From CAZKAP01 sp964552195 (GTDB taxonomy: Bacteria; Bacteroidota; Bacteroidia; Flavobacteriales; Flavobacteriaceae): a stretch of DNA of 64,000 bases. Location of the stretch: the NCBI GenBank assembly GCA_964552195.1, contig CAZKFM010000002.1:62001-126000 (forward strand), written 5' to 3'. Positions 45,416 through 53,960 of this stretch are shown here, one piece after another. The stretch's first letter is position 1, and the number at the start of each line of letters is the position of its first letter. The notes below the pieces were generated by a model. The model was given only the letters and a program-made list of their open reading frames with translations, was not told the DNA's origin and did not search any database. Position numbers and translations under genes: made by a program.

Positions 45416-46315
45416 TTATCCGTTAAGTGCGACCACTTCCTCGACCTTATCGCCCAGCATGTTCTTGAGCATGGTCTCAATACCGTTTTTCAAGGTAAAG
45501 GTGGAGGACGGGCAACCGCTACAGGCACCCTGCAGAATTACATGTACCCTCTTGCTCTCTTCCTCGTAGGCTTTGAACAGTATGTTCCCTCCATCCCCGG
45601 CTACGGCCGGTTTTACGTATTCTTCCAGTATGTCTATAATCTTTTTCGAGGTCTCATCCAGTTCCTGTTGGTTTTCGCCTTCGGCAGCCATGCTGGTGGA
45701 ACTTACCCGTTCTGTGTGTACGGTTGGTTCCCCTGTATTCAGGAATTGCATGATGGCATCTCGTATGGTCACATTTATTTCGTCCCATTCCACCCTGTCG
45801 TACTTGGTCACGGATATGTAATTTTCGTCCATGAACACCTCCTTCACGTAGGGGAATTCGAATAATCGGGTGGCCAGGGGGGAATCCACGGCCTCGTCTA
45901 TATTCTTGAATTCGAACATTGTAGGCACGATAAGTCGGTTGGAAACGTACTTCATCACGGCCGGATTGGGTGTAATTTCGGCATAGAGCTCCCGGGGAAT
46001 AGCCGATTCTTCCTGTCCGGCTTCGTTGACCACCGGCAAGCCTTCGTTAAGGTAGTCCACCAGCTTCTGGCCCAGTTCCGTTTTAACATCCTCCCATTGA
46101 ACGATATCGAAGCGTTCAATGGCCACGAAGTTCCCCGAGATGTACACGGTCTTGACAAAGGGGAGATGAAACAGTTGTTGAGCCAGGGGTGAGTCCTTGG
46201 CGTCATCTATATTGCGGTATTCGTAGGGTCCTCCCTTTACCAGAAAAATACTCGCCTGAAACTTGTAAACGGCAGGGTTGGTAGTCGGTTTGGCCGTCAG
46301 GATCACTTCGTTCAT
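45416..46315 (-). CDS. Nfu-type iron-sulfur cluster scaffold with two Nfu_N repeats
   Basis: 299 residues: two consecutive Nfu N-terminal domains (about 3-95, TTNPAVYKFQASIFL / DSPLAQQLFHLPFVKTVYIS, and about 108-195, TPNPAVMKYVSNRLI / DSPLATRLFEFPYVKEVFMD), then the NifU-like C-terminal domain with the cluster-binding CSGCPSS (Cys265, Cys268). It hands Fe-S clusters to target proteins in the cytoplasm. The doubled N-domain is common in Bacteroidota. First gene of the nfu-DUF255-mscS operon. Confidence 0.93.
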   Translation of the reverse strand: MNEVILTAKPTTNPAVYKFQASIFLVKGGPYEYRNIDDAKDSPLAQQLFHLPFVKTVYISGNFVAIERFDIVQWEDVKTELGQKLVDYLNEGLPVVNEAGQEESAIPRELYAEITPNPAVMKYVSNRLIVPTMFEFKNIDEAVDSPLATRLFEFPYVKEVFMDENYISVTKYDRVEWDEINVTIRDAIMQFLNTGEPTVHTERVSSTSMAAEGENQQELDETSKKIIDILEEYVKPAVAGDGGNILFKAYEEESKRVHVILQGACSGCPSSTFTLKNGIETMLKNMLGDKVEEVVALNG

Positions 46316-46329
46316 TGCAAAATTTTTGT

Positions 46330-46337
46330 CAAAAATA
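46330..46337 (-). promoter_or_regulatory. -7 promoter element for the nfu operon
   Basis: On the minus strand this reads TATTTTTG, an exact TAnnTTTG match, 14 bases before the nfu ATG at 46315. Confidence 0.6.
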
Positions 46338-46380
46338 CGAACTGAGCTTGGGATTCCCTCAGAATCAGAGGTACTGCTGC

Positions 46381-46388
46381 TATCTTTG
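46381..46388 (+). promoter_or_regulatory. -7 promoter element for the PorP/SprF gene
   Basis: TATCTTTG matches TAnnTTTG. The ATG at 46453 is 64 bases downstream, a longer leader than at other promoters here. Together with the minus-strand element at 46330 it forms a divergent promoter region. Confidence 0.55.
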
Positions 46389-46452
46389 AAGCCGCTTACA
46401 GAGGCAATAAATCGTGTCGAAATACGTTACTTCTGCATAATCGAACACTGCT

Positions 46453-47469
46453 ATGAAACCCCGTTGCGCCCAAATCCCACGGACCTTCCTGCTTGCTATA
46501 ACCTTACTTTTCTGCATGTCCGTTCGTGCGCAGGAGGGCGTTCCCATCTATTTCGACTACCTGACCGATAATTATTACCTAGTTTATCCCTCCATGGCGG
46601 GAATAGGAGAAGGAGGAAAAGCAAGGCTCACGGCCCGTCAGCAATGGTTCAATATACAAGATGCCCCGTCACTTCAGACCTTCAATATGAATTGGAGGCT
46701 CAACGATCGAAGCGGAGTAGGGGGCATTATCTTCAATGACAGTAACGGTTACCACTCTCAGACCGGGTTCAAAGCCACTTACGCCCACCATATCAAGCTC
46801 AGCTATGATTTCCGAACCCTGCACCAGTTGTCCTTTGGACTCAGCGCCGGAGTCACGGTAAGCTCCCTGGATTTCTCCGAATTCCCTACCCTGGTTCCCG
46901 ATCCCGTGCTAGGCGTGGACGAACGCACGCTGGGTTTTTTCAATGTGGATGCAGGGGTTTCGTACAATTTATTTGAGTTTTATGCCCATTTCGCCGTCTT
47001 GAACCTGCTGGGGCAGGGCCGGGACCGTTATTCGGGGGTGGAATTCGACAACTTCAGGAGGTATTTGCTTTCCGCCGGATATGTATTCGGACGGGGTTCA
47101 TTCCGTATCGAACCCTCCTTTTTACTGCAGTTGACGGAATTTACCAACGAACGTACCCTGGACCTGAACATCAAACTCCACAAAGACCTGAATGAGCAGG
47201 TCACCCTTTTTGCAGGGGCCTCCTATCGGCGCACCTTTGAGGGCACCGAATTCTTCCTGAACGGTCAGGTGGGCCAGCAGCGACTGCAGATGATCACCCC
47301 CTGGGCCGGAGCCCGTTTTAACCGGTTCCTGATCGCCTATAATTACTCCTATCAGATTGGGGACATTCGTATCGGAAACGGCGGCTTTCACCAGATTACT
47401 TTGGGTTACGACCTGGGAGAGCAGCCGGAGAATCGCTACGACTGCTACTGCCCGGCCGCCAATAACTAA
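46453..47469 (+). CDS. PorP/SprF family type IX secretion membrane protein
   Basis: 338 residues. Signal peptide (ITLLFCMSVRAQ), then the family start VPIYFDYLTDNYYLVYPSMA with GGKARLTARQQWFNIQDAPS, amphipathic strands of an outer-membrane beta-barrel and a C-terminal GGFHQITLGYDL-like end. PorP/SprF proteins tether or deliver specific type B T9SS substrates; this copy stands alone, without an adjacent large CHU_C substrate gene, so its partner must be elsewhere. A Cys pair near the end (YDCYCPAANN) is unusual. Confidence 0.88.
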   Translation: MKPRCAQIPRTFLLAITLLFCMSVRAQEGVPIYFDYLTDNYYLVYPSMAGIGEGGKARLTARQQWFNIQDAPSLQTFNMNWRLNDRSGVGGIIFNDSNGYHSQTGFKATYAHHIKLSYDFRTLHQLSFGLSAGVTVSSLDFSEFPTLVPDPVLGVDERTLGFFNVDAGVSYNLFEFYAHFAVLNLLGQGRDRYSGVEFDNFRRYLLSAGYVFGRGSFRIEPSFLLQLTEFTNERTLDLNIKLHKDLNEQVTLFAGASYRRTFEGTEFFLNGQVGQQRLQMITPWAGARFNRFLIAYNYSYQIGDIRIGNGGFHQITLGYDLGEQPENRYDCYCPAANN

Positions 47470-47476
47470 CCTCGGT

Positions 47477-48751
47477 TTACTTTTCGCTTACCCAGACAAA
47501 CCCCTTGGCTGAAGCCTGATCCCTCAGGGCTGAGATCAGTGCATTCTCCAGTTCACCTCCGGCCTTTTCCTGGTTTTCTGCCAGAAACTTTTCGCGTTTG
47601 GCATTGGCTTCGCTGATCTCCTTTTGAATGCGGTCTCGTTCCTTCCGCTTGGCCTGTATGTACGCCTGGATTTGTGATTTGCTCATGTCCTGCAGTTCCT
47701 CGGGCAGCTCATCTTTGTCCAGGGAAAGTACCGACTCCTCGTCCTGCTCGTAGGCGTCCACCAGATCCCAGGCGGTGTTCCTGTAATAGGAAGAGCTTTT
47801 GGAGACGGCACGCTTGACCGCAACACCGCGGTTTACGCTGGAGGCATTGGCGTCCTGGGCCATCTGCCGTTCCGCCATTTCGTATCCACGGGCCCCGTAC
47901 TGTATGTAGGTGCTGTTCAGACCCTTGTTTAGACGTATGATGATATCATCGTAGGGAGTGTCTATTTCTACCCTCAGATCGTTGTGGTCAATGGCGCTGT
48001 ACTTTCCACCGGTTAGCAGTGCCCCGTCTTTCCAGTACGTGTCCACACCAAGGCGATAGCGGCCGCAGAATATAGTGTTTACCACTACGCCTTTGCGCTT
48101 GGCCTCCTCAGCGGCGGTCGTATAATCGTAAGTGCCCTGATTGAAGGGTTCATTTCCGGCTATGAAAATGAGTCTCAGATCTTTTGGGTTGTTGTTCCAT
48201 ATCAGTTGTTTCAAAGAGGTGTGAATCACTTCTCCACAAAATTCTTCCCCTCCGTTAGTGGTCAGGGCGAACAGCTTTTCCGAGATCAGATCGAGGTCCC
48301 CGGTAAAGCCAACGACCTGTCGGATGTAGCCCTCTTCGGAAGAGAGGTTGTCGTTCCCGTATTCGTACAAGGCTATTTGCAGATCGGGTCTTGATTTGTC
48401 ATGGCAACGGACATAGGCCAGTTCGTTCACGATGTCCCAGAGTTGTGATTTGGCCTGTGTAATTAGCCCATCCATGGAGTTGCTCGTGTCCAGCAATAAA
48501 GCCAGCTGAACGGCCTGTTGTTTACTGGAGGTCTCGGACGGGAGTACGGGAGCTTCCGGGGCCGGCCACAGGCTAAACGACCAGTTTGCCGATGCCGTGC
48601 AGTATTCAGGGGGGAGTTGTGGTCCTTCTGTAAGCGTATCTCCGATAGGAGATCCGAATGATAAGCCAGGTATGAGCAGCATCCACAGAAGGGCCAGTGG
48701 CCAGTGAAAATTTAAGCTTGCAAAGGTTCGGGGTTGAATCGACTTTTTCAT
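47477..48751 (-). CDS. Secreted von Willebrand factor A domain protein
   Basis: 424 residues. N-terminal signal/anchor (WPLALLWMLLIPGLSFG), a VWA domain from about residue 80 with the metal-ion-dependent adhesion site DTSNS (88-92), GGEEFCGEVI and LIFIAGNEPFNQG, and a C-terminal Lys/Glu-rich helix likely to be coiled coil (about 355-415; RKERDRIQKEISEANAKREK). VWA proteins mediate protein-protein contacts; the partner is unknown. Its stop is seven bases from the convergent PorP/SprF stop. Confidence 0.85.
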   Translation of the reverse strand: MKKSIQPRTFASLNFHWPLALLWMLLIPGLSFGSPIGDTLTEGPQLPPEYCTASANWSFSLWPAPEAPVLPSETSSKQQAVQLALLLDTSNSMDGLITQAKSQLWDIVNELAYVRCHDKSRPDLQIALYEYGNDNLSSEEGYIRQVVGFTGDLDLISEKLFALTTNGGEEFCGEVIHTSLKQLIWNNNPKDLRLIFIAGNEPFNQGTYDYTTAAEEAKRKGVVVNTIFCGRYRLGVDTYWKDGALLTGGKYSAIDHNDLRVEIDTPYDDIIIRLNKGLNSTYIQYGARGYEMAERQMAQDANASSVNRGVAVKRAVSKSSSYYRNTAWDLVDAYEQDEESVLSLDKDELPEELQDMSKSQIQAYIQAKRKERDRIQKEISEANAKREKFLAENQEKAGGELENALISALRDQASAKGFVWVSEK

Positions 48752-48981
48752 GGTTCAGGTGTTTTTATACTATGCTAAGAGTAAAAATCATACCAAAAAC
48801 CGCTGAGGCGTATCATTTTAAGTAAAATTTGATATAATCCGCCTCCACCCGGTATTTCCATTCCGGGCCTGAAAAGGTGTGATATGGCTGGAGTACGGGG
48901 CATCGATGAGGAATCATGAGAAGACCTCAAGATCAATGGCATTCAGCGTATATTTAAGGAGTGCCGAGTTAGTCCGGCCGT

Positions 48982-50727
48982 ATGCCTATGAGAAATATCT
49001 TCACTAAACCGCTGCTTTTGATCTCCTTGTGTATGTCCTACTGGTCGGTGATCGGACAGCCAGCAGGAGATACAGCCGATCCGTCATCGATCCTGGCGGA
49101 GATTGCCAGGGAATACGCCTCATACCAACCCGTGGACTACGGTAAGTATCCGCTGGGCGTGCACACCGACAGTGCCTATCGCGCGCAATCAGATTACAAA
49201 AAGGCACTACTGGACCGTCTTCGTAAGCTGGAATCGAGCGAATTGGCCGATACGGAACGGATTACCTGGGAACTGCTGGAATACCAGCTTCAGGAAGGAG
49301 TGGATTCCTACGCCTGGGGACTCCACCTCAATCCACCCCTCGCGGATCACGGATTCCACCTGGATCTGAATTACCGCATACGTCCGCTGAGAAGCCTTAA
49401 TAGTGCTGAAAGATATATACGCATGCTGCATGCCATACCCGACTTTACCGAACAATATCTGGTCCTGCTTCGGCAGGGCCTGCAAAGCGGAAACAGTCAG
49501 CCCCGTGCGATATTCGAAGGATTCGAACAGACTTACAATTCCCATATTGTGGATAGACCCGAGGATAGCCCGTTCTACGGACCCTTGCTCCGCCTGCCAC
49601 AAAATCTGAGCCCAGGTACCCGGGATTCCATATTGGGGCTTGCCCGGAAGGTTATAGGCCAAGAGGTCATTCCGGCCTATCGAAGAATAAGAGATTTTTT
49701 TGAAGTCGAATATTTGCCTCAGACCAGGGAGGACATCGGACTTTCATCCATTCCGAACGGGGCCGCCATGTATCAGAATCGCATTAATTACTACACTACG
49801 TCCAGGGAATATACCGCAAGAGATATTCATCAGATCGGCCGGAAGGAAGTAGCGCGTATCCGCTCCGAAATGCAGACTGTAATCACCGAACTGGGATTCC
49901 AGGGCACGTTTTCAGAGTTTCTGGAATACCTGAGGCGAGACCCTGCATTCTACCCCAAAAGCGGGGACGAATTACTGATGAAGGCACGGGACATTTCTAA
50001 GCGAATCGATGCGGAACTCCCACGATTTTTTAAGCGGTTGCCCAGAAGGCCGTATGGCGTTATTCCGGTTCCTGAAGCACTCGCCCCTAAATACACGGCT
50101 GGACGGTATGCTCCTCCCAGGGGGGATAGGGAACCAGGCTATTATCTCGTGAATACGTATAAACTGGATAGCCGCCCCCTGTATGCGCTGCCCGCATTGA
50201 CTGCACACGAGGCCGTACCCGGTCATCACCTTCAGATCTCCCTTAACGCGGAACTGGAAGACCGTTTTCCGGAATTCAGGAAGAATCTTTACATCTCGGC
50301 ATACGGCGAGGGCTGGGCATTGTACACGGAGTATCTGGCCGACGAGATGGGCATCTATACCACCCCGTACGAGAAATTTGGCCAGCTTACCTATGAAATG
50401 TGGCGTGCCTGCCGGCTGGTAGTCGATACGGGCATACACGCCCTGGGTTGGTCCCGGGAACAGCTGGTGGATTATATGCTGAAGAATACCGCCCTGTCCG
50501 TTCATGAAGTCCATACCGAAACCGATCGATATATTTCGTGGCCAGGCCAGGCGTTGTCCTATAAAATGGGTGAGATCAAGATCCGGGAGCTTCGAAAGGA
50601 GGCGGTACAGGAGCTGGGTGAGGCGTTTGATATCCGGGAGTTTCACCATGTGATACTCGAAGAGGGCACGGTGACATTACCCATATTGGAACGGCGTATA
50701 AAGGCCTACATACATTCCTTGAAGTAG
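48982..50727 (+). CDS. DUF885 family secreted zinc metallopeptidase-like protein
   Basis: 581 residues. Signal peptide (KPLLLISLCMSYWSVIGQ), then the DUF885 fold: zinc-binding HEAVPGHH at 409-416 and a downstream SAYGEGWALYTEYLADEMG with the third-ligand Glu region. Such proteins resemble M3/M32-type peptidases and are exported in Bacteroidota; substrates are unknown. A start six bases later (second Met) is equally possible. A TATATTTA box at 48949-48956 may be its promoter. The 230 bases upstream hold no gene. Confidence 0.88.
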   Translation: MPMRNIFTKPLLLISLCMSYWSVIGQPAGDTADPSSILAEIAREYASYQPVDYGKYPLGVHTDSAYRAQSDYKKALLDRLRKLESSELADTERITWELLEYQLQEGVDSYAWGLHLNPPLADHGFHLDLNYRIRPLRSLNSAERYIRMLHAIPDFTEQYLVLLRQGLQSGNSQPRAIFEGFEQTYNSHIVDRPEDSPFYGPLLRLPQNLSPGTRDSILGLARKVIGQEVIPAYRRIRDFFEVEYLPQTREDIGLSSIPNGAAMYQNRINYYTTSREYTARDIHQIGRKEVARIRSEMQTVITELGFQGTFSEFLEYLRRDPAFYPKSGDELLMKARDISKRIDAELPRFFKRLPRRPYGVIPVPEALAPKYTAGRYAPPRGDREPGYYLVNTYKLDSRPLYALPALTAHEAVPGHHLQISLNAELEDRFPEFRKNLYISAYGEGWALYTEYLADEMGIYTTPYEKFGQLTYEMWRACRLVVDTGIHALGWSREQLVDYMLKNTALSVHEVHTETDRYISWPGQALSYKMGEIKIRELRKEAVQELGEAFDIREFHHVILEEGTVTLPILERRIKAYIHSLK

Positions 50728-50773
50728 GACATTGGACCAAATGGTTTAACATACAAAACGAGAACCCACGTAT

Positions 50774-51301
50774 ATGAACATCATTGAGGTGCGGGGCCAG
50801 ACCCCGCAGTACGGAGAAGACTGTTTTATCGCGCCCACGGCTACCCTGATCGGAGACGTGGAAATGGGCGATCGCTGCAGCGTATGGTTTAATGCGGTGG
50901 TCCGGGGGGACGTCCATTTCATCAAAATCGGGGATGAGGTGAACATTCAGGATGGGGCAGTGATCCATTGTACCTATCAAAAGGCACCGACCCGTATTGG
51001 TAATCGGGTATCCATTGGGCATAATGCCATCGTACACGGCTGCACCCTGCACGATAATGTGCTGATAGGCATGGGAAGCATCGTTATGGACGATGCGGTA
51101 GTCGAATCGGGTTCCATAGTTGCCGCCGGTGCCGTCGTTACTCAAGGTACCGTCGTTGAAGCCGGTACGATCTATGCCGGGATACCCGCCCGAAAGGTGA
51201 AGGAAGTATCTGCCGAACTTACCCAGGGAGAAATCGAACGGATTTCCCAGAACTACCTGAAGTATTCGGGTTGGTTTAAGAAATCTCCCGGGCATAAATA
51301 A
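50774..51301 (+). CDS. Gamma-class carbonic anhydrase family protein
   Basis: 175 residues forming a left-handed beta-helix of hexapeptide repeats (IGDVEMGDRCSVWFNAVVRG, IGNRVSIGHNAIVHGC, VLIGMGSIVMDDAVV). The three zinc-ligand histidines have the gamma-CA spacing (His65, His83, His88). Family members are either active CO2 hydratases or acyl/metal-binding relatives (YrdA, PaaY-like), and activity cannot be judged. It begins 46 bases after the DUF885 gene in the same direction. Confidence 0.9.
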   Translation: MNIIEVRGQTPQYGEDCFIAPTATLIGDVEMGDRCSVWFNAVVRGDVHFIKIGDEVNIQDGAVIHCTYQKAPTRIGNRVSIGHNAIVHGCTLHDNVLIGMGSIVMDDAVVESGSIVAAGAVVTQGTVVEAGTIYAGIPARKVKEVSAELTQGEIERISQNYLKYSGWFKKSPGHK

Positions 51302-51329
51302 AGACACCCGCCGGTAAAGGCAGGTGTCT
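51302..51329 (-). terminator. Hairpin between convergent genes
   Basis: AGACACC pairs with GGTGTCT, continued after one mismatch by a further three pairs, around a six-base loop. On the minus strand it is followed by TTTATTTA, so it most likely ends transcription of the bicupin lipoprotein gene, and it may act weakly in the other direction. Confidence 0.65.
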
Positions 51330-51376
51330 CCACGGTCCGGATCAGGTTGTCGAGTTTTACGCCAAAGGCGAAAGAA

Positions 51377-52114
51377 TTAGTTGACCTGAACCGTTTCCTT
51401 AAATCCGACTACGAGGTACTCGGCAGTTACCGCACCCTGGTTTTCGACCGAATGCTCACAGGCCTCATGCCAGTGTATGGTTCCCTTTTCCATCGGCCAT
51501 TCCGCCTTGTCTTCGTTATCGTCCTCATACATGAGGGTGTAGTCATTCAAGGAATAAATGAGCCGGTTGATACCGGAGTGCCTGGGCACCACTGCACCCG
51601 TAGGCAGGCTCAATTTAACGATGCGGAAAACCTCGTTCTCGAACTGTACGGTGGCATAGTCCGGTACTTTTGAAGCCACATCATTGGTAATCCACTCTTC
51701 GGGGCACTCGGGCAGCTTGTTGCCTTTGTGAATGAAGGCAACCCATTCGGCTACATTTTCGCCGGTATTCTTAGCTGCATGCACGCCTCCATCGTGATAA
51801 TGAAGGTTACCGCTTTCCTGGCTTTTGGTTACCGCCTCTTTGCCTTCCTCTTCCCACTGCAGGCTGTAGTCCGTGACGGAGTAAATAACCCGTCTTCCTC
51901 CATCATGGGATGCCAGTTCCCCTCCGGGCTGAAGGACAATCCGGACAACACGGACAAATTCGTTTTCGAACAGGATTTCGGGTTCAACGACTCCGCTAGC
52001 CGAGGCATCAGCGGTATCTGAATCGTTTGTGGTTTTCGGCTGTTCCTTGCAGGATGCCAGCAGCAATATGCCCAAGCCGAGAGCCAGGCAAATAAAAGAG
52101 TTGAGATACTTCAT
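51377..52114 (-). CDS. Bicupin-like lipoprotein
   Basis: 245 residues. A lipoprotein signal with lipobox (GLGILLLASCKEQ) is followed by an acidic/Ser/Thr linker and two related cupin-like repeats: about 48-130 (ENEFVRVVRIVLQPGGELAS, RRVIYSVTDYSLQW, NLHYHDGGVHAAKNTG) and about 158-240 (ENEVFRIVKLSLPTGAVVPR, NRLIYSLNDYTLMY, TIHWHEACEHSVENQG). The HxH..H pattern in each repeat could bind metal. Expected to be anchored to a membrane facing the periplasm. No enzymatic role can be assigned. Confidence 0.75.
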   Translation of the reverse strand: MKYLNSFICLALGLGILLLASCKEQPKTTNDSDTADASASGVVEPEILFENEFVRVVRIVLQPGGELASHDGGRRVIYSVTDYSLQWEEEGKEAVTKSQESGNLHYHDGGVHAAKNTGENVAEWVAFIHKGNKLPECPEEWITNDVASKVPDYATVQFENEVFRIVKLSLPTGAVVPRHSGINRLIYSLNDYTLMYEDDNEDKAEWPMEKGTIHWHEACEHSVENQGAVTAEYLVVGFKETVQVN

Positions 52115-52332
52115 CGCGACAGTGTTTAATTATTGTACAGTGCTTAATTTCAGAACAATGCAGGCGGTTCCCGGCCCTCTTAATGTAGTGCAACACGGAT
52201 CGTGTAAGCGATGGAATTTCAAATTACTGGCAGGTCGGAAATTGTCTTTGAAAGTACGTCTTGTAAGGGAAATAAAAACTGATATTGATCAGATTAACTT
52301 GAATAATTCTACCTGTATTTTCCTAGTGCCGA

Positions 52333-52749
52333 CTAGACGGTTTGCGGTTCTCCGTTTCCCCAGTAGAATCGGGCGAGTAATCTGTACAACAACCAGAAGC
52401 AGAGGCCGCCGAGCAGGGTCCACAGGATGTCGTTCCAGTCAAAGGTTCCCCTCGGAGTGTACCTCTGGAAAAACTCCCAGCCAATGAGTCCCACCATGGA
52501 AATTCCCAAAGAAAGCGTTCCCTTGTGCAGGGTCCAGAAGCCACTTCGTCCGAACATTTCGGGCAGCAGCATACTCAGTGCCGCTGGTACTCCGAGTCTG
52601 GGAAGGAAGTTAGGGGCAATACCAAGGAGGTAGATGAGGTAGAGATTATCCCCCTGATAAGAGGGCCTTAAGCTGTCCTGCACATAAGTATATCCCAGGG
52701 TGGCCAGGGCAAACAGGGAAAACCATATGTCGCGTTCTCTAAGCTTCAT
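52333..52749 (-). CDS. Small VanZ-like membrane protein
   Basis: 138 residues, four hydrophobic helices (IWFSLFALATLGYTYVQDSL; LIYLLGIAPNFLPRLGVPAA; HKGTLSLGISMVGLIGWEFF; WNDILWTLLGGLCFWLLYRL). The GWEFFQRYTPRGTFDWNDIL stretch resembles the E..Q...R..D..N/D.G pattern of VanZ-type proteins, hence the tentative call. It stands alone between the bicupin gene (a gap of 218 bases with no gene seen) and divergent fabD. Confidence 0.65.
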   Translation of the reverse strand: MKLRERDIWFSLFALATLGYTYVQDSLRPSYQGDNLYLIYLLGIAPNFLPRLGVPAALSMLLPEMFGRSGFWTLHKGTLSLGISMVGLIGWEFFQRYTPRGTFDWNDILWTLLGGLCFWLLYRLLARFYWGNGEPQTV

Positions 52750-52947
52750 TTGCGGTAGGAAGAAGATTCTGTTTCATGCGGAGTGAAAACACCTGATTTG
52801 TTTCAATCTCTTGGTAATTTTATCCGACCGGGGGGAATTTTTGGGCAGGTTTTCCGTTTGTACATAGTCGACGGTAGCAGTCATTGTAGGCTTTTACGAG
52901 GATTTTCCAAAGCGAACTGTTACCTTCGCAGAGGACAAACTATTGGT

Positions 52948-53820
52948 ATGAAGGCATATGTATTCCCCGGTCAGGGCGCCCAGTTCGCTGGCATGGGCTC
53001 GGATCTCAACGAAAATTATCCCGAAGCGCGCGAACTTTTTCAACAAGCCGACGGCATATTGGGATTCGATATTTCCGATATCATGTTTAACGGAAGCGAT
53101 GAGGATCTGATGCAGACCCGCGTAACCCAACCGGCCATCTTCCTGCATTCTGTAATCTCAGCGATAATTATGGGCTCGGAGTTTCTGCCCGACATGGTAG
53201 CAGGTCACTCCCTAGGTGAATTCTCGGCGTTGGTAGCCGCGGGCTCACTAAGCTTCGAAGATGGACTGCGCCTCGTTCAGAAGAGGGCCCAGGCGATGCA
53301 AAGGGCATGCGATCAGGTGCCGGGTACCATGGCTGCGGTTATAGGACTGGAGGATGCAGTCGTGGAGAAGGTCTGTGAAGATACCGAAGGAATTGTAGTT
53401 GCGGCAAATTATAATTGTCCCGGTCAGCTGGTGATATCCGGGGAACTGTCAGCGGTGGAAAAGGCCTGTGAAACCTTAAAGGTGCTGGGAGCCAAACGCG
53501 CTATGGTTCTTAATGTAGGAGGAGCCTTCCACTCTCCGTTAATGGAGCCCGCAAGGGAAGAACTGGCCGGTGCCATAGAACAGGTGACTTTTAATGAGAT
53601 TCGGTGTCCGATCTACCAGAACACGGTAGCCTCTGCGGTGAAAGATGCTTCGTCCATTAAGAAAAATCTGATTGATCAGCTGACATCTCCGGTGCGCTGG
53701 ACCCAGAGCATGCAACAGATGATCACTGATGGTGGCAGTAATTTCCGTGAGGTGGGCCCGGGTAAGGTGCTGCAGGGACTACTTCGGAAGATCGATCGAA
53801 ACGTTGAATTTGAGGTGTAA
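52948..53820 (+). CDS. fabD: Malonyl-CoA:ACP transacylase FabD
   Basis: Loads malonate onto acyl carrier protein for fatty acid synthesis. 290 residues from the ATG at 52948: FPGQGAQFAGMG start, active-site Ser88 in GHSLGEFSAL, Arg in VQKRAQAMQ, and catalytic His in GGAFHSPLM. The frame is open upstream to 52783, but those 55 residues are not family-like and the TACCTTCG box (52921-52928, close to TAnnTTTG) lies within them, so the shorter start is chosen. Confidence 0.96.
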   Translation: MKAYVFPGQGAQFAGMGSDLNENYPEARELFQQADGILGFDISDIMFNGSDEDLMQTRVTQPAIFLHSVISAIIMGSEFLPDMVAGHSLGEFSALVAAGSLSFEDGLRLVQKRAQAMQRACDQVPGTMAAVIGLEDAVVEKVCEDTEGIVVAANYNCPGQLVISGELSAVEKACETLKVLGAKRAMVLNVGGAFHSPLMEPAREELAGAIEQVTFNEIRCPIYQNTVASAVKDASSIKKNLIDQLTSPVRWTQSMQQMITDGGSNFREVGPGKVLQGLLRKIDRNVEFEV

Positions 53821-53960
53821 GTATTTATAATCAAGTGTAATACGGTATTTCAACCAGAATATCCAGATTTAATCTGAATTTATCACGGTTACACTATATT
53901 TTTACTAATATTGGCTTTAGCTCCAACTTATTATTACTCAACTTGCTGAAATTGAACCAC

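Noticed and set aside
52783..52947. Longer fabD start
   Set aside because: The extra 55 residues precede the conserved FPGQGAQ start and contain the probable promoter box.
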